The notes under the pieces were generated by a model. The model saw nothing but the letters and a program-made list of their open reading frames with translations. It made no database searches and had not been told where the DNA came from. Positions 1-8,737 of a stretch of DNA of 34,300 nucleotides are shown piece after piece. The stretch lies in the NCBI GenBank assembly GCA_913061055.1, contig CAJXVA010000040.1, positions 1 through 34,300 on the forward strand, written 5' to 3'. A program made the position numbers and the translations under genes. The number at the start of each line of letters is the position of its first letter. Positions within the stretch are counted from its first letter, which is position 1. This DNA is from an uncultured Pseudomonadota bacterium. GTDB lineage: Bacteria; Myxococcota_A; Polyangia; Nannocystales; Nannocystaceae.

Positions 1-153
1 GGACCTGGCCCTGGGGATCAGGTGACCACGTCCCTGAGGGCCAGGTGCGGCCGAGCGTTCGTGGAGTGCGGAGCTCCCGAGCGAGCCCGTGACGGCTTGA
101 GACCCAAAGAGCCAGTACACGACTCCCGGACTGGTCTTCCCCCCCCGGCCCGA

Positions 154-1116
154 TCACTTGAGGAAGTCCTCGACCGTGTCGTCCATCCACTTGTTGAGAT
201 AGAACGACGAGCCGCTCTTGAGGTGCTTGACGACATAGCTGCTGCCCTTCTTCGTGAACAGACATCCGTCGGCCCAGCCACTGCCGCTGCTTCCTCCGCG
301 CCCACAAGAGTCGTCCAGCAGATCTTTGATGTGCTCTTCGAGGTCCTTCTCTTTCACGTCCTCGTCGCGACTGACCTTCTTGGCAAGCTTCTCGACCATG
401 TCGGCGGCTTTCTTGGCCGAGTTCTCGTTGTCCCGCTGTTGCTTCTTGAGCTCTTTCTCGGACATCGGGCGATCACGCGCATCGATCATCTCCGGCTCGC
501 TCGTGGCCAAGATCTTGTCGAGGGCGATGGGGTCGGTGACGTAGATCGATCCCTTCTTGCCGCGCCGAGCGGCCTTCATCTCCAACTCGATGGCCCCACC
601 GATACCCGAGCTGTGGACGATGGGCGTGATGATGTAGTGGAAGCCTTCGAAGGACGTCGCCGGAACGACGCCGAGGAACTTCTTTCCGCTCTTCTCGTTT
701 TTCTTGTGGGGGAAGTCCTTGGCCCAGACCCGAAGGAGCTTGTCCTCGTTCTTCTCGACCAACTCGGACTTGATGCTCCGCTTCGGATAACGACGGAGGA
801 GTTCCTTCTTGAGCATCTTGCCGACGCCCTTGGTGCCCTTGACGCCCTCGATCATGTCGATGTGGACGGCCTTCTTGTTCTTCCAGCTGGCAAGGTGATA
901 GCGGATGTAGCCATCCTTTCCGTCGCCGATGCGACCGTAGACGTCGTCCTCAATCCACATGGTGCATTCATCCCCGCGGCACTTCTCCTCAAACTCGTAG
1001 GATTTCAGCTCGTCCACCGACTTGGGCTGATCGGGCTTGCCGGCCTGCGCTACGGGCACGGACGTCAGGCAAGCGAGGGCGGAGAAGAGGACCGAGCAAC
1101 GGATTGCGAGCTTCAT
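154..1116 (-). CDS. Secreted lysine-rich protein with possible GNAT-like region
   Basis: The product is 320 aa. The ATG at 1116 was chosen because it directly precedes a signal peptide: a short basic start, a hydrophobic core, and a VAQA cleavage site near residue 26. Longer in-frame extensions would run towards the tRNA gene and lack a signal. The mature protein is rich in Lys, Glu and Asp. Around residues 65-130 the order is beta-rich segment, GTKGVGKMLKKELL, then SELVEKNEDKLLRVWAKDFP. This recalls the acetyl-CoA loop (motif A) and the following 'N-x-x-A..GF' strand of GNAT acetyltransferases, but the match is weak and a GNAT enzyme outside the cytoplasm would be odd. A charged, possibly coiled-coil helix follows at about 215-265, then a Cys-containing C-terminus (two Cys in the last 60 residues). 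No good Shine-Dalgarno is visible. The function is unknown; the export call is firmer than the GNAT suggestion. Confidence 0.75.
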   Translation of the reverse strand: MKLAIRCSVLFSALACLTSVPVAQAGKPDQPKSVDELKSYEFEEKCRGDECTMWIEDDVYGRIGDGKDGYIRYHLASWKNKKAVHIDMIEGVKGTKGVGKMLKKELLRRYPKRSIKSELVEKNEDKLLRVWAKDFPHKKNEKSGKKFLGVVPATSFEGFHYIITPIVHSSGIGGAIELEMKAARRGKKGSIYVTDPIALDKILATSEPEMIDARDRPMSEKELKKQQRDNENSAKKAADMVEKLAKKVSRDEDVKEKDLEEHIKDLLDDSCGRGGSSGSGWADGCLFTKKGSSYVVKHLKSGSSFYLNKWMDDTVEDFLK

Positions 1117-1293
1117 CAACGAGGAAACACGCTCCGCACGCGAACTTGCACCGGGGCGAGTCTTTTTTTCGGCTCCACAACTCGGCCGCAAAGGCGCAGC
1201 CACAGTGCTCGAGGCTGGCGCGCGGCCGAGCGACAAGAGCCGGCTGCGAATCGCAAACCGGCTCTTGCACTCGCTTCGAACGGAAAAATCTAG

Positions 1294-1378
1294 CGGAGGA
1301 GGAGGGATTCGAACCCCCGGTGGGTTGCCCCACAACGGATTTCAAGTCCGCCACCATCGGCCACTCGGACACTCCTCC
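1294..1378 (-). tRNA. tRNA-Ser (anticodon UGA)
   Basis: Read on the minus strand, the 5' acceptor GGAGGAG (1378-1372) pairs with the 3' acceptor CTCCTCC (complement of 1295-1301), with G as discriminator at 1294. The anticodon loop reads CTTGAAA, giving UGA (serine, UCN codons). A T-arm with GGTTCGAATCC is present, and the large variable arm typical of class II serine tRNAs lies between the anticodon and T stems. The 3' CCA is not encoded: the bases after the discriminator read CTA. Confidence 0.95.
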
Positions 1379-1465
1379 GTGGCGCGGAAGGTAGCGGATT
1401 CGGGCCGTAGGCGCCACCGGATCGGGGCTGGGAATGTCCGGCCTACGCTCCGGCGTCTCTAGGGC

Positions 1466-2497
<1,032 letters not shown>

Positions 2498-2562
2498 CCG
2501 CGGCAGGCTCGTGGCGCAGGATCTGCCGGCTGTGCGCCCCAGCGATCCCCTAAAGCGCAAGG

Positions 2563-3687
2563 GTGAAGTGGTCCTGGAAGATCGGAAAGCTCGCCGGCAT
2601 CGAAGTGCGGGTGCATGCGACGTTCTTCCTGCTGGTCACGTGGGTCGCGTGGGGCAACTACGCGACCCAAGGTTCCGTCCAGGCGGCGCTGGCGGGGGTG
2701 ACCTTCATCGCCCTGCTGTTCGGCATCGTGGTGCTGCATGAGCTCGGGCACGCGTTGACCGCCCGCCGGTTCGGCGTCGCCACCCGGGACATCACGCTGC
2801 TCCCGATTGGCGGCGTGGCGCGGCTCGAGCGGATGCCCGACAACCCCCGCCACGAGCTCGCGGTCGCGGTTGCCGGCCCCGGGGTGAACGTCGTGCTCGC
2901 CGCCGGGCTCGCGATCGCCGGCCTGCTACTCGGGACCGACATCCGACCCAGCGCCTCGACCGAAAACCTCGTGGCCCAGCTGCTGTGGATCAACGTCGCG
3001 CTCGCGACCTTCAACATGCTGCCGGCCTTTCCGCTCGATGGAGGCAGAGCCCTTCGCGCGCTCCTGGCGATGCGCATGCCCGACGTCCGGGCCACGGAGG
3101 TCGCGGCAAGGTTGGGTCAGGCGCTCGCGGTCGTGCTGGGCATCGCCGGACTGTTCGGCAACGTCGTCTTGTTGCTCATCGCTGTGTTCATCTGGATGGG
3201 CGCCCGGGCCGAGGCCCACGCGGCCCAGCTCAAGGACGCGATGTCGGGTCTCTCTGCGGGACAAGCCGCGGTCCGCGAGCTGCATGTGCTGTCTCCCGAC
3301 GATCGAGCGAGCACCGCGGTGGAGTACGCGCTCCACGGCTTCCAGCGGGACTTCCCGGTGTTGGAACACGGGCGCGTGGCCGGGGTCCTTTCCCATCGGG
3401 CGCTGCTCTCTGCGCTGAGCGAAGACGGGCGAGACTTCCGGATCGGGACGTTGATGGAGCCCCACCCGACCACGGTGCCCTCCTCGATGGGGCTGTCCAA
3501 GGCACTGGAGGCGCTGCAAGAGGCGCCCTGCCGCTGCGTCTTGGTCGTCGACTCGGACGAGCTGGTCGGCATGCTCACCATTGACGCCGTGGGAGAGCTG
3601 ATCGCGGTCCGCGAGGCCGTGCGCAAGCACGAGGGCCCGTTCGTGTCAGCGATGGCGCGACGAGCAGCGGCGAGAACAGAGCACTAA
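2563..3687 (+). CDS. Site-2 protease family (M50) intramembrane metalloprotease with CBS pair
   Basis: The product is 374 aa from a GTG start. It is a predicted multi-pass inner-membrane zinc protease that cleaves transmembrane segments. The zinc motif HELGH is at residues 59-63 in a hydrophobic helix. The second M50 motif, NMLPAFPLDGG, is at 151-161, with the Asp ligand at about 159. PIGGVARLER matches the conserved GG-containing segment after the active-site helix. The C-terminus (about 220-365) resembles a pair of CBS domains, as in the Rip3/sll0528-type branch of M50 proteases, where CBS domains usually sense adenylate nucleotides. The following symporter gene begins 2 bp after the stop, so the two are probably co-transcribed. 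The substrate is unknown; no anti-sigma factor with a transmembrane segment lies next to it. Confidence 0.9.
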   Translation: MKWSWKIGKLAGIEVRVHATFFLLVTWVAWGNYATQGSVQAALAGVTFIALLFGIVVLHELGHALTARRFGVATRDITLLPIGGVARLERMPDNPRHELAVAVAGPGVNVVLAAGLAIAGLLLGTDIRPSASTENLVAQLLWINVALATFNMLPAFPLDGGRALRALLAMRMPDVRATEVAARLGQALAVVLGIAGLFGNVVLLLIAVFIWMGARAEAHAAQLKDAMSGLSAGQAAVRELHVLSPDDRASTAVEYALHGFQRDFPVLEHGRVAGVLSHRALLSALSEDGRDFRIGTLMEPHPTTVPSSMGLSKALEALQEAPCRCVLVVDSDELVGMLTIDAVGELIAVREAVRKHEGPFVSAMARRAAARTEH

Positions 3688-3689
3688 CC

Positions 3690-5027
3690 ATGGTGTCGCT
3701 CGAACTGCTCACGCCCGCGCCCCTGCATCGGCTGGTGGACCAGGTCCAGGGTCTGCTGCGCAGTCGCCTGTGGCTCAAGGTCACCGTCGGTCTGTTCTTC
3801 GGCATCGTGGCCGGCTTCGGACTCGGTCCCGACCTCGCCTGGGTTTCGCCCTCCACCAGCGCGGTGCTCGTGGAGTGGGCAGCATTTCCCGGACAGCTGT
3901 TTCTGTCTGCGGTGCGAATGATGGTGGTGCCGCTGGTCTTCGCCTCGATCGTCGGGGGTCTGGCCGCCAGCGAAAACACCGAGCAGCTCAAGGCGCTCGG
4001 TCTGCGCGCGGGTGCGTACTTTGTCTTCACCAGCGTCGTCGCGATCTCGCTGGGTTTGGCCGTCGCGATGCTCCTCGCCCCCGGGTCACTGATGGAGCTG
4101 GCCCCCGAGGCGGCAACCGAAGCCCCGGCCGCGGGCCTGCCCAAGATCCACGAAATCCCGGAGGCATTACTCGGGATCCTGCCGACCAACCCCCTGGGTG
4201 CACTCGCGACCGGGCAGATGCTGCAGATCGTGGTGTTTGCGTTCGTCATGGGCATCGCCCTGGTGGTGATGCCCTCGAAGCGGGCGGCTCCGCTACTGGA
4301 CTTGCTCGAGTCGCTGCAAGGCGTCTGCATGACGGTGGTCAAGTGGGCGATGAAGCTGGCCCCGATCGCGGTGTTTGGGCTGTCGGTGCGACTCACCGCG
4401 ACGGTGGGCGTGGAAGCCCTCGCCGGCATGGCCGCCTATGTTGGCACCGTCCTGCTCGGACTGGCGTTGCTGGTCGGGTTCTACGCGGTCATCGTCGCAG
4501 TCCTGGGGCGCCGGTCCCCCTGGACATTCTTGGCCGCCATTCGAGACGCGCAGGTGCTGGGTTTCTCCACGTCGAGTTCGGCCGCCGTGATGCCGCTGTC
4601 GATGCAGACCGCCGAGGAGAAACTCGGCGTCAAGCCGGCCATGGCGCAGTTCGTCGTTCCTCTGGGCGCGACGATCAACATGGACGGCACCGCCCTGTAC
4701 CAAGGCGTGGCCACGGTGTTTCTCGCGCAAGCGTATGGCGTGGACCTGGGGCTCGGCGGTCTGGTCTTGATCGTCGTGACGGCCGTTGCCGCATCGATCG
4801 GAGCCCCCGCGGCGCCCGGCGTCGGAATCGTCATCTTGTCCGGCATCCTGTCGTCGGCAGGAATCCCCCCATCCGGCGTCGCCCTGCTGCTTGGGGTCGA
4901 CCGGCTGCTCGACATGGCGCGAACCAGCGTCAACGTCACCGGCGACCTCGTCGCGTGTGTGGTGCTCGACCGCTGGCTGGCCAGCCCAGACGAGCCCGCC
5001 GAGTCCAACGACCCCCCGCGCCCCTGA
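3690..5027 (+). CDS. Dicarboxylate/amino acid:cation symporter (DAACS family)
   Basis: The product is 445 aa, the usual length for GltP/DctA/GltPh-type transporters, which take up glutamate, aspartate or C4-dicarboxylates with H+ or Na+. Family hallmarks are visible: a Ser-rich tip, GFSTSSSAAVMPLSM (HP1 region), the cation and substrate motif ATINMDGTALYQG in TM7, and SIGAPAAPGVGIVILSGIL followed by GVDRLLDMARTSVNVTGD (HP2-TM8). In TM8 the Arg of 'DMARTSVNV' lies where DAACS members bind the substrate side chain or carboxylate. The ATG lies 2 bp downstream of the M50 protease stop, suggesting coupled translation. The exact substrate cannot be told from sequence. Confidence 0.93.
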   Translation: MVSLELLTPAPLHRLVDQVQGLLRSRLWLKVTVGLFFGIVAGFGLGPDLAWVSPSTSAVLVEWAAFPGQLFLSAVRMMVVPLVFASIVGGLAASENTEQLKALGLRAGAYFVFTSVVAISLGLAVAMLLAPGSLMELAPEAATEAPAAGLPKIHEIPEALLGILPTNPLGALATGQMLQIVVFAFVMGIALVVMPSKRAAPLLDLLESLQGVCMTVVKWAMKLAPIAVFGLSVRLTATVGVEALAGMAAYVGTVLLGLALLVGFYAVIVAVLGRRSPWTFLAAIRDAQVLGFSTSSSAAVMPLSMQTAEEKLGVKPAMAQFVVPLGATINMDGTALYQGVATVFLAQAYGVDLGLGGLVLIVVTAVAASIGAPAAPGVGIVILSGILSSAGIPPSGVALLLGVDRLLDMARTSVNVTGDLVACVVLDRWLASPDEPAESNDPPRP

Positions 5028-5044
5028 GCTGGTTCTTTGGGCGG

Positions 5045-5413
5045 CTACGGCTCTTCGAGCCACGCCTTGGCTGTGGCGACCTGGTCGAGGCCAAAGCCCT
5101 TGATGTCGAGTCCGGGAATCAGCGCCCCCTCGAGTTCGCTGATCGTCTTGAGCCACCCTTGGTCGGCCACGACTGCGCAGCGCCGGAACTTCCGCAGGAA
5201 CCCAAGCATCGAGGGCAAGCGGGAGAACTCCACCTTCATCCCCGCGAACGACGGCAGTGCGAACTCACCGACCTGGAAGAGCATCTGACCGTGCTCCAGC
5301 CCCTCCGTCTCGCGGATCAGGCTGTCGAGGGCCTCGTTCATCTCCTCGCCGTCGAGCTTTCCGCTCGATTCGATGTCGATCCGGATCGGACTGACGCGGG
5401 TCACCTTGAACAT
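5045..5413 (-). CDS. SpoIIAA/STAS-like small protein
   Basis: The product is 122 aa from ATG at 5413, with an AGGG 7 nt upstream on the minus strand. The pattern resembles SpoIIAA-like (STAS-fold) single-domain proteins: an initial beta strand (IRIDIESSGKL), a helix (GEEMNEALDSLI), a strand (GQMLFQVGEF), a helix with MKVEFSRLPSMLGFLRKF, then a strand RCAVVADQGW and a C-terminal helix with ATAKAWLEEP. The end 'A..WL' is common in this family. It is cytoplasmic and lacks a signal peptide. The gene converges on the symporter and lies 93 bp downstream of the receiver gene on the same strand, so the two may share a transcript. Its role is unknown; related proteins are often stress- or membrane-associated. 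Confidence 0.75.
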   Translation of the reverse strand: MFKVTRVSPIRIDIESSGKLDGEEMNEALDSLIRETEGLEHGQMLFQVGEFALPSFAGMKVEFSRLPSMLGFLRKFRRCAVVADQGWLKTISELEGALIPGLDIKGFGLDQVATAKAWLEEP

Positions 5414-5506
5414 ACAAAAACCCTACACCGCCACCGTTGGCACTGTGCTGTCGGTGAGAATGCAGATCATGCGCACCTACACGTTGACGACGACTCGTGT
5501 CGTGAC

Positions 5507-5881
5507 TCAGCTGTGCTGCTGCAGCAGCTCGAGGAACGCCATGAAGTCGATCGGCTTGTTCAGGAAACCGTCGGCGCCGACATCCTCGGCGAGCCGCCGG
5601 GCGTCCAGCGTCCGGTGGCCGGTGATGATGATGACCGGCGTCTTCCGCGACCGAAGCCGGATCTGCGCAACCACTTGATCTCCGGAGATCCGCGGCATCT
5701 CGAGATCCGTCACTACGACGGATGGCTCCGCGGTGCCGAAAACCTCCAGCGCCTCCGCCCCATCCGCGGCGAGCACCACGCGGTAGCCCTCCTCCTCGAG
5801 AAAATCCTTCGCGGCGGCCCGCGTCGTTTCATCGTCGTCGACGAAAAGGACGGTCCGCGGCGGCTGTGTGCGCTGCTCCAA
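5507..5881 (-). CDS. Single-domain CheY-like response regulator
   Basis: The product is 124 aa from a TTG start at 5881, chosen because a perfect AGGAGG lies 9 nt upstream and the receiver fold begins only eight residues later. A further upstream TTG at 5938 would add 19 residues without an evident ribosome site. Receiver residues are complete: acidic pocket D15-D16-D17, phosphoacceptor D59 in VVTDLEMPRISG, T87 in IIITGH and K109 in NKPID. There is no output domain, so it acts by protein contact or phosphotransfer. It is divergent from the MetOD1/histidine-kinase pair, which is the obvious candidate partner. Confidence 0.92.
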   Translation of the reverse strand: MEQRTQPPRTVLFVDDDETTRAAAKDFLEEEGYRVVLAADGAEALEVFGTAEPSVVVTDLEMPRISGDQVVAQIRLRSRKTPVIIITGHRTLDARRLAEDVGADGFLNKPIDFMAFLELLQQHS

Positions 5882-5890
5882 CTCTTGGGT

Positions 5891-5896
5891 CCTCCT
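5891..5896 (-). promoter_or_regulatory. Perfect Shine-Dalgarno for the receiver gene
   Basis: AGGAGG on the minus strand sits 9 nt before the TTG at 5881. It decides the start codon of the response regulator in favour of the short form. Confidence 0.75.
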
Positions 5897-6048
5897 GTCT
5901 GATGACGGTACAGCTGTTCGACTCGCCTCCGCCTGCAAACCCAGCGCTCAGACGTCGGAAAGCTCGCATGAACCAGCGTTTTTTGCGTCATCGCGCAATT
6001 CCTGCGGGCTTTGGTGTAGACCTTGGATCTTCGAAGAGGCCTGCCTGA

Positions 6049-6567
6049 ATGCAACGCTCCGACAAGCTTCGCATCGCTGACGTCCCGCTGAACCGCGACG
6101 TATTCCTGCGAAACCTGGTCCGGGAGCTCGCCGGGACGCTCGAAAACGTCGTCGGCATGGCGGACGCCCTCGGCTTCATCAGCGTGGTTGGCCAGAACAT
6201 CGGTCAGCAGATGGAGGGCGACTACAAGGCAGCGCTGAACGTTGGATCGCTTTCTCGCGAACAAGTCGCGGACGTCCTCGTGGACCTCAAGCACCGGATC
6301 CAAGGCGATTTCCACATCATCGAGGAGAGCGAGGAGAAGATCGTCCTGGGGAACCGAGCCTGTCCGTTCGGGGACAAGGTCATCGATCGACCCTCGTTGT
6401 GCATGATGACCTCGAACGTGTTCGGCAACATCGCCGCCAACAACCTCGGCTACGCTCGGGTTGTCCTCAATGAGACGATCGCCTCGGGGTCCGCCGGCTG
6501 CTTGGTCACGATCTTCCTCAAGCAGGATTCCAGCCAGGACGAGGGCCGCGAGTACTTCCAGGGCTGA
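6049..6567 (+). CDS. MetOD1-like (V4R-related) cysteine-containing sensor protein
   Basis: The product is 172 aa from ATG at 6049, with GAAGAGG upstream. It resembles the 'methanogen output domain 1' (MetOD1) type of ligand- or metal-binding domain seen in signalling proteins. There is a helical N-terminus ([22 protein letters not shown]), then [10 protein letters not shown] (C105), [17 protein letters not shown] (C118) and [16 protein letters not shown] (C151). The three cysteines and the intervening Gly/Asn pattern are the signature used for the call. No DNA-binding or transmembrane part is present. The stop is 8 bp before the histidine-kinase ATG, so the pair is probably an operon, with this protein supplying or tuning the input signal. 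The ligand is unknown; a cysteine-bound metal or cofactor is possible but not shown. Confidence 0.7.
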   Translation: MQRSDKLRIADVPLNRDVFLRNLVRELAGTLENVVGMADALGFISVVGQNIGQQMEGDYKAALNVGSLSREQVADVLVDLKHRIQGDFHIIEESEEKIVLGNRACPFGDKVIDRPSLCMMTSNVFGNIAANNLGYARVVLNETIASGSAGCLVTIFLKQDSSQDEGREYFQG

Positions 6568-6575
6568 TTCCCTCG

Positions 6576-8126
6576 ATGACTCCTGAGAGCTTTGCAGAGC
6601 TGGCGACGCTTGTTCCTGCACCCTTGATGCTTCTCGACCCGAGCGGCCGGGTGCTCAAGGCAAGCCCCGGTCTCGGTCGCAAACCGTTGTGGCTGCCGCG
6701 CCCCGAAGAACGTCGGCTGAGTGAGCTCGTCAAAGACCCACCGGAAGCCCTCGCAGAGTACTTGCAGAGGTGTCGACGCAGCACCCAGCCCTCGATTGGT
6801 GCGATCACGTTTCGGAGCCCGAAGGCCGGCGAGACCGGGGTCCGGTGCCGCTGCTTCGGGGCAGGCGTGGCAGCGAATGCGGGAAGAGATCGGCTCACCG
6901 TGCTCCGCCTCGTACCCGCCCATGGGAGCGGAGAGCACGACGCTTTTCAGACCCTCAATGAACACATCCGTCAGCGCGACGACGCCAGACGCGGCCAACA
7001 CCAGTCCGCGGTGGAAGTTGCAGCCAGCGAGCGACGCCTCTCGTATCTGGTCGAAACGACCCAGGATGCGGTCGTCTTCATCGACGGTGACCACAACATC
7101 GACCGCTTCAACGCCGCGGCGGAGACGGTATTCGGATACACCCGGGAGGAAGTCCTGGGCCAACCGGTCACGATGCTGATGCCCGAGCCGCACCAGTCCA
7201 AGCACGAGCGATACATCGCTCGGTACGAGGAGACAGGGGAGGCGCAAGCGGTCGGGAAGATCCGGGAGGTCCGGGCCCTCCGAAAAGACGGGACGGAGTT
7301 TCCGATGGAGTTGTCCGTCACCCCGCTGGAACCTGACGCGGGCCGGTACGCCGCCTTCATTCGCGATATTTCGGCGCGCCGAGCCATGCAGGAGCGCATC
7401 GTCAGCAAGGAGCGCCTCGCGGCCGTCGGGGAGACCGCCGCCATGTTCGCCCACGAGGTGTCCAATCCGCTCAACGGTATGTCCATGCATGCTCAGCTGC
7501 TCGAGCGTCGCCTCAAGAAGGCGGGCGTCACCGACGAGAAGATCCAGAACAACGTCGCGTTGATCGCCAAAGAGATCCACCGGCTCACCGGGCTCCTCAA
7601 CGACTTCCGCGGGCTCTCGAAGGGACAGCAGCTCTACCGCTTCTGCCCGATGCGGCTTCAAGATCTCCTCGGCGAACTCTGCGAGGAACAAGCGCCGATC
7701 CATCGCACGCTCGAGATCGCCATCGAGGCCGAGATCCCAGACGAGGTCCCGATGGTCAGCGTCGACCGGGACAAGCTGAAGCAGGCCCTGCTGAACCTGT
7801 GCAAGAACGCGTCCGAAGCGATGTCCGACGGGGGCACCCTCACCGTGAAACTGACCGGGGGCCCCCAGACTGTCCGCGTCGAGATCGGCGATACCGGGTG
7901 CGGGATTCCGAGCGAGGTCGATGTGTTCAAGCCCTTCGCCACGACCAAGTTCGGAGGCACCGGCCTCGGCATGCCGGTCGTCCGTCAGATCGTCGACGCA
8001 CATGGCGGGACGATCACCTACGACAGCGAGCCGGGCGTCGGGACGACCTTCCGCCTGGAGCTTCCGATCGACCGCACCGAAGTCAGCGATGACGACGGCA
8101 GCTCGCCACCGCCGGTTGCGGACTGA
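6576..8126 (+). CDS. Soluble PAS-domain sensor histidine kinase
   Basis: The product is 516 aa. Two PAS-like regions are visible: a weak one at about 5-120 (LVPAPLMLLDPSGRVLKASPG) and a typical one at about 150-270 (TTQDAVVFIDGDHNIDRFN, VFGYTREEVLGQPVTMLMP). A HisKA dimerisation region follows with the phospho-accepting H293 in MFAHEVSNPLNGM. The ATPase has an N-box (LLNLCKNASEAM), G1 (DTGCGIP), F-box (FKPFATTKFGGTG) and G2 (GLGMPVV). No transmembrane helix is seen, so it is a cytoplasmic sensor. It lacks a receiver domain of its own. It follows the MetOD1-like gene by 8 bp, and the divergent CheY-like receiver is the likely phosphotransfer partner (inference from proximity). Confidence 0.95.
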   Translation: MTPESFAELATLVPAPLMLLDPSGRVLKASPGLGRKPLWLPRPEERRLSELVKDPPEALAEYLQRCRRSTQPSIGAITFRSPKAGETGVRCRCFGAGVAANAGRDRLTVLRLVPAHGSGEHDAFQTLNEHIRQRDDARRGQHQSAVEVAASERRLSYLVETTQDAVVFIDGDHNIDRFNAAAETVFGYTREEVLGQPVTMLMPEPHQSKHERYIARYEETGEAQAVGKIREVRALRKDGTEFPMELSVTPLEPDAGRYAAFIRDISARRAMQERIVSKERLAAVGETAAMFAHEVSNPLNGMSMHAQLLERRLKKAGVTDEKIQNNVALIAKEIHRLTGLLNDFRGLSKGQQLYRFCPMRLQDLLGELCEEQAPIHRTLEIAIEAEIPDEVPMVSVDRDKLKQALLNLCKNASEAMSDGGTLTVKLTGGPQTVRVEIGDTGCGIPSEVDVFKPFATTKFGGTGLGMPVVRQIVDAHGGTITYDSEPGVGTTFRLELPIDRTEVSDDDGSSPPPVAD

Positions 8127-8260
8127 CACACGCCACCGTTGCACCCCGCCACGGACACCCCCTGCGATCCAGCGCACGTTCTCGTAGGCAACCCTTGGAG
8201 ATCCGAAGCGGTTTCTCCGAGCCCCACCGAGCTGGCCCGCGTTTCGAAAGGAACGTCGGC

Positions 8261-8662
8261 ATGCCTTACCGACTCGCTCTGCTCGTCCCGGCCTTCGTCC
8301 TTGCGGCCTGCACAGCGCAAGCCCACGTCCCCGTCTCGCAACCACCGACGATCGCCACGCCCGATTCATTCGCGTCGTTGGAGGCACCTCCGCCCCTGCC
8401 AGAGCGCGTCGACCCCACGGCGCCCGATGCCGAAGCCCTGCTCGTCGCGTCCGCGATGTCGTTCTTGGGCAAGACCACGGCGGAGTACGACGGGATGTCG
8501 ATGGTGGTCGTCGAGCACGACCCAGCCGAGTTACTCGACGAGGCGTTCGCGGACCGGAGCTTCTGCGAGCTGGTCGCTGCGGCGGACATCGAGCCACACG
8601 ATGGCCTGCTCACGCCCACAGAGGCCCAGCGTCTCGAGTCGGCGGTCTTGGCCTCGCTGTAG
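8261..8662 (+). CDS. Small lipoprotein of unknown function
   Basis: The product is 133 aa from ATG at 8261, preceded by AAAGGAA about 9 nt upstream. An upstream in-frame ATG would put 22 hydrophilic residues before the signal and is rejected. The signal is MPYRLALLVPAF with a VLAAC lipobox (Cys near 17). The mature protein begins with a Pro-rich linker, followed by a mostly helical acidic region with GMSMVVVEHDPAELLDEAFAD and a single further Cys. I do not recognise the family. It stands alone, 134 bp after the histidine kinase. Confidence 0.7.
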   Translation: MPYRLALLVPAFVLAACTAQAHVPVSQPPTIATPDSFASLEAPPPLPERVDPTAPDAEALLVASAMSFLGKTTAEYDGMSMVVVEHDPAELLDEAFADRSFCELVAAADIEPHDGLLTPTEAQRLESAVLASL

Positions 8663-8737
8663 GACGGGGAGAACCCCCGAGGAACGGTCCCACCGTGGGC
8701 CCGCCAGACGGCCCGTCGCCCTGCTACCATCTGGACA

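Noticed and set aside
1-153. Possible gene end or terminator at the left edge
   Set aside because: A weak CCAGT/ACTGG pairing near 112-142 has a long loop and no U-run, and no frame with recognisable motifs enters from the left.
22-1293. Long plus-strand open frame of 423 codons opposite the secreted protein gene
   Set aside because: It is the antisense shadow of the minus-strand gene at 154-1116 and runs through the tRNA-side spacer; no signal, motif or ribosome site supports it.
3770-5902. A 710-codon plus-strand frame overlapping the symporter
   Set aside because: Arg/Gly/Ala/Pro-rich translation typical of an out-of-frame reading of GC-rich DNA; the overlapping symporter, SpoIIAA-like and receiver genes have clear motifs.
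6450-8597. A 715-codon minus-strand frame opposite the histidine kinase
   Set aside because: Antisense shadow: the plus strand has all histidine-kinase boxes, while this translation has no recognisable motif.
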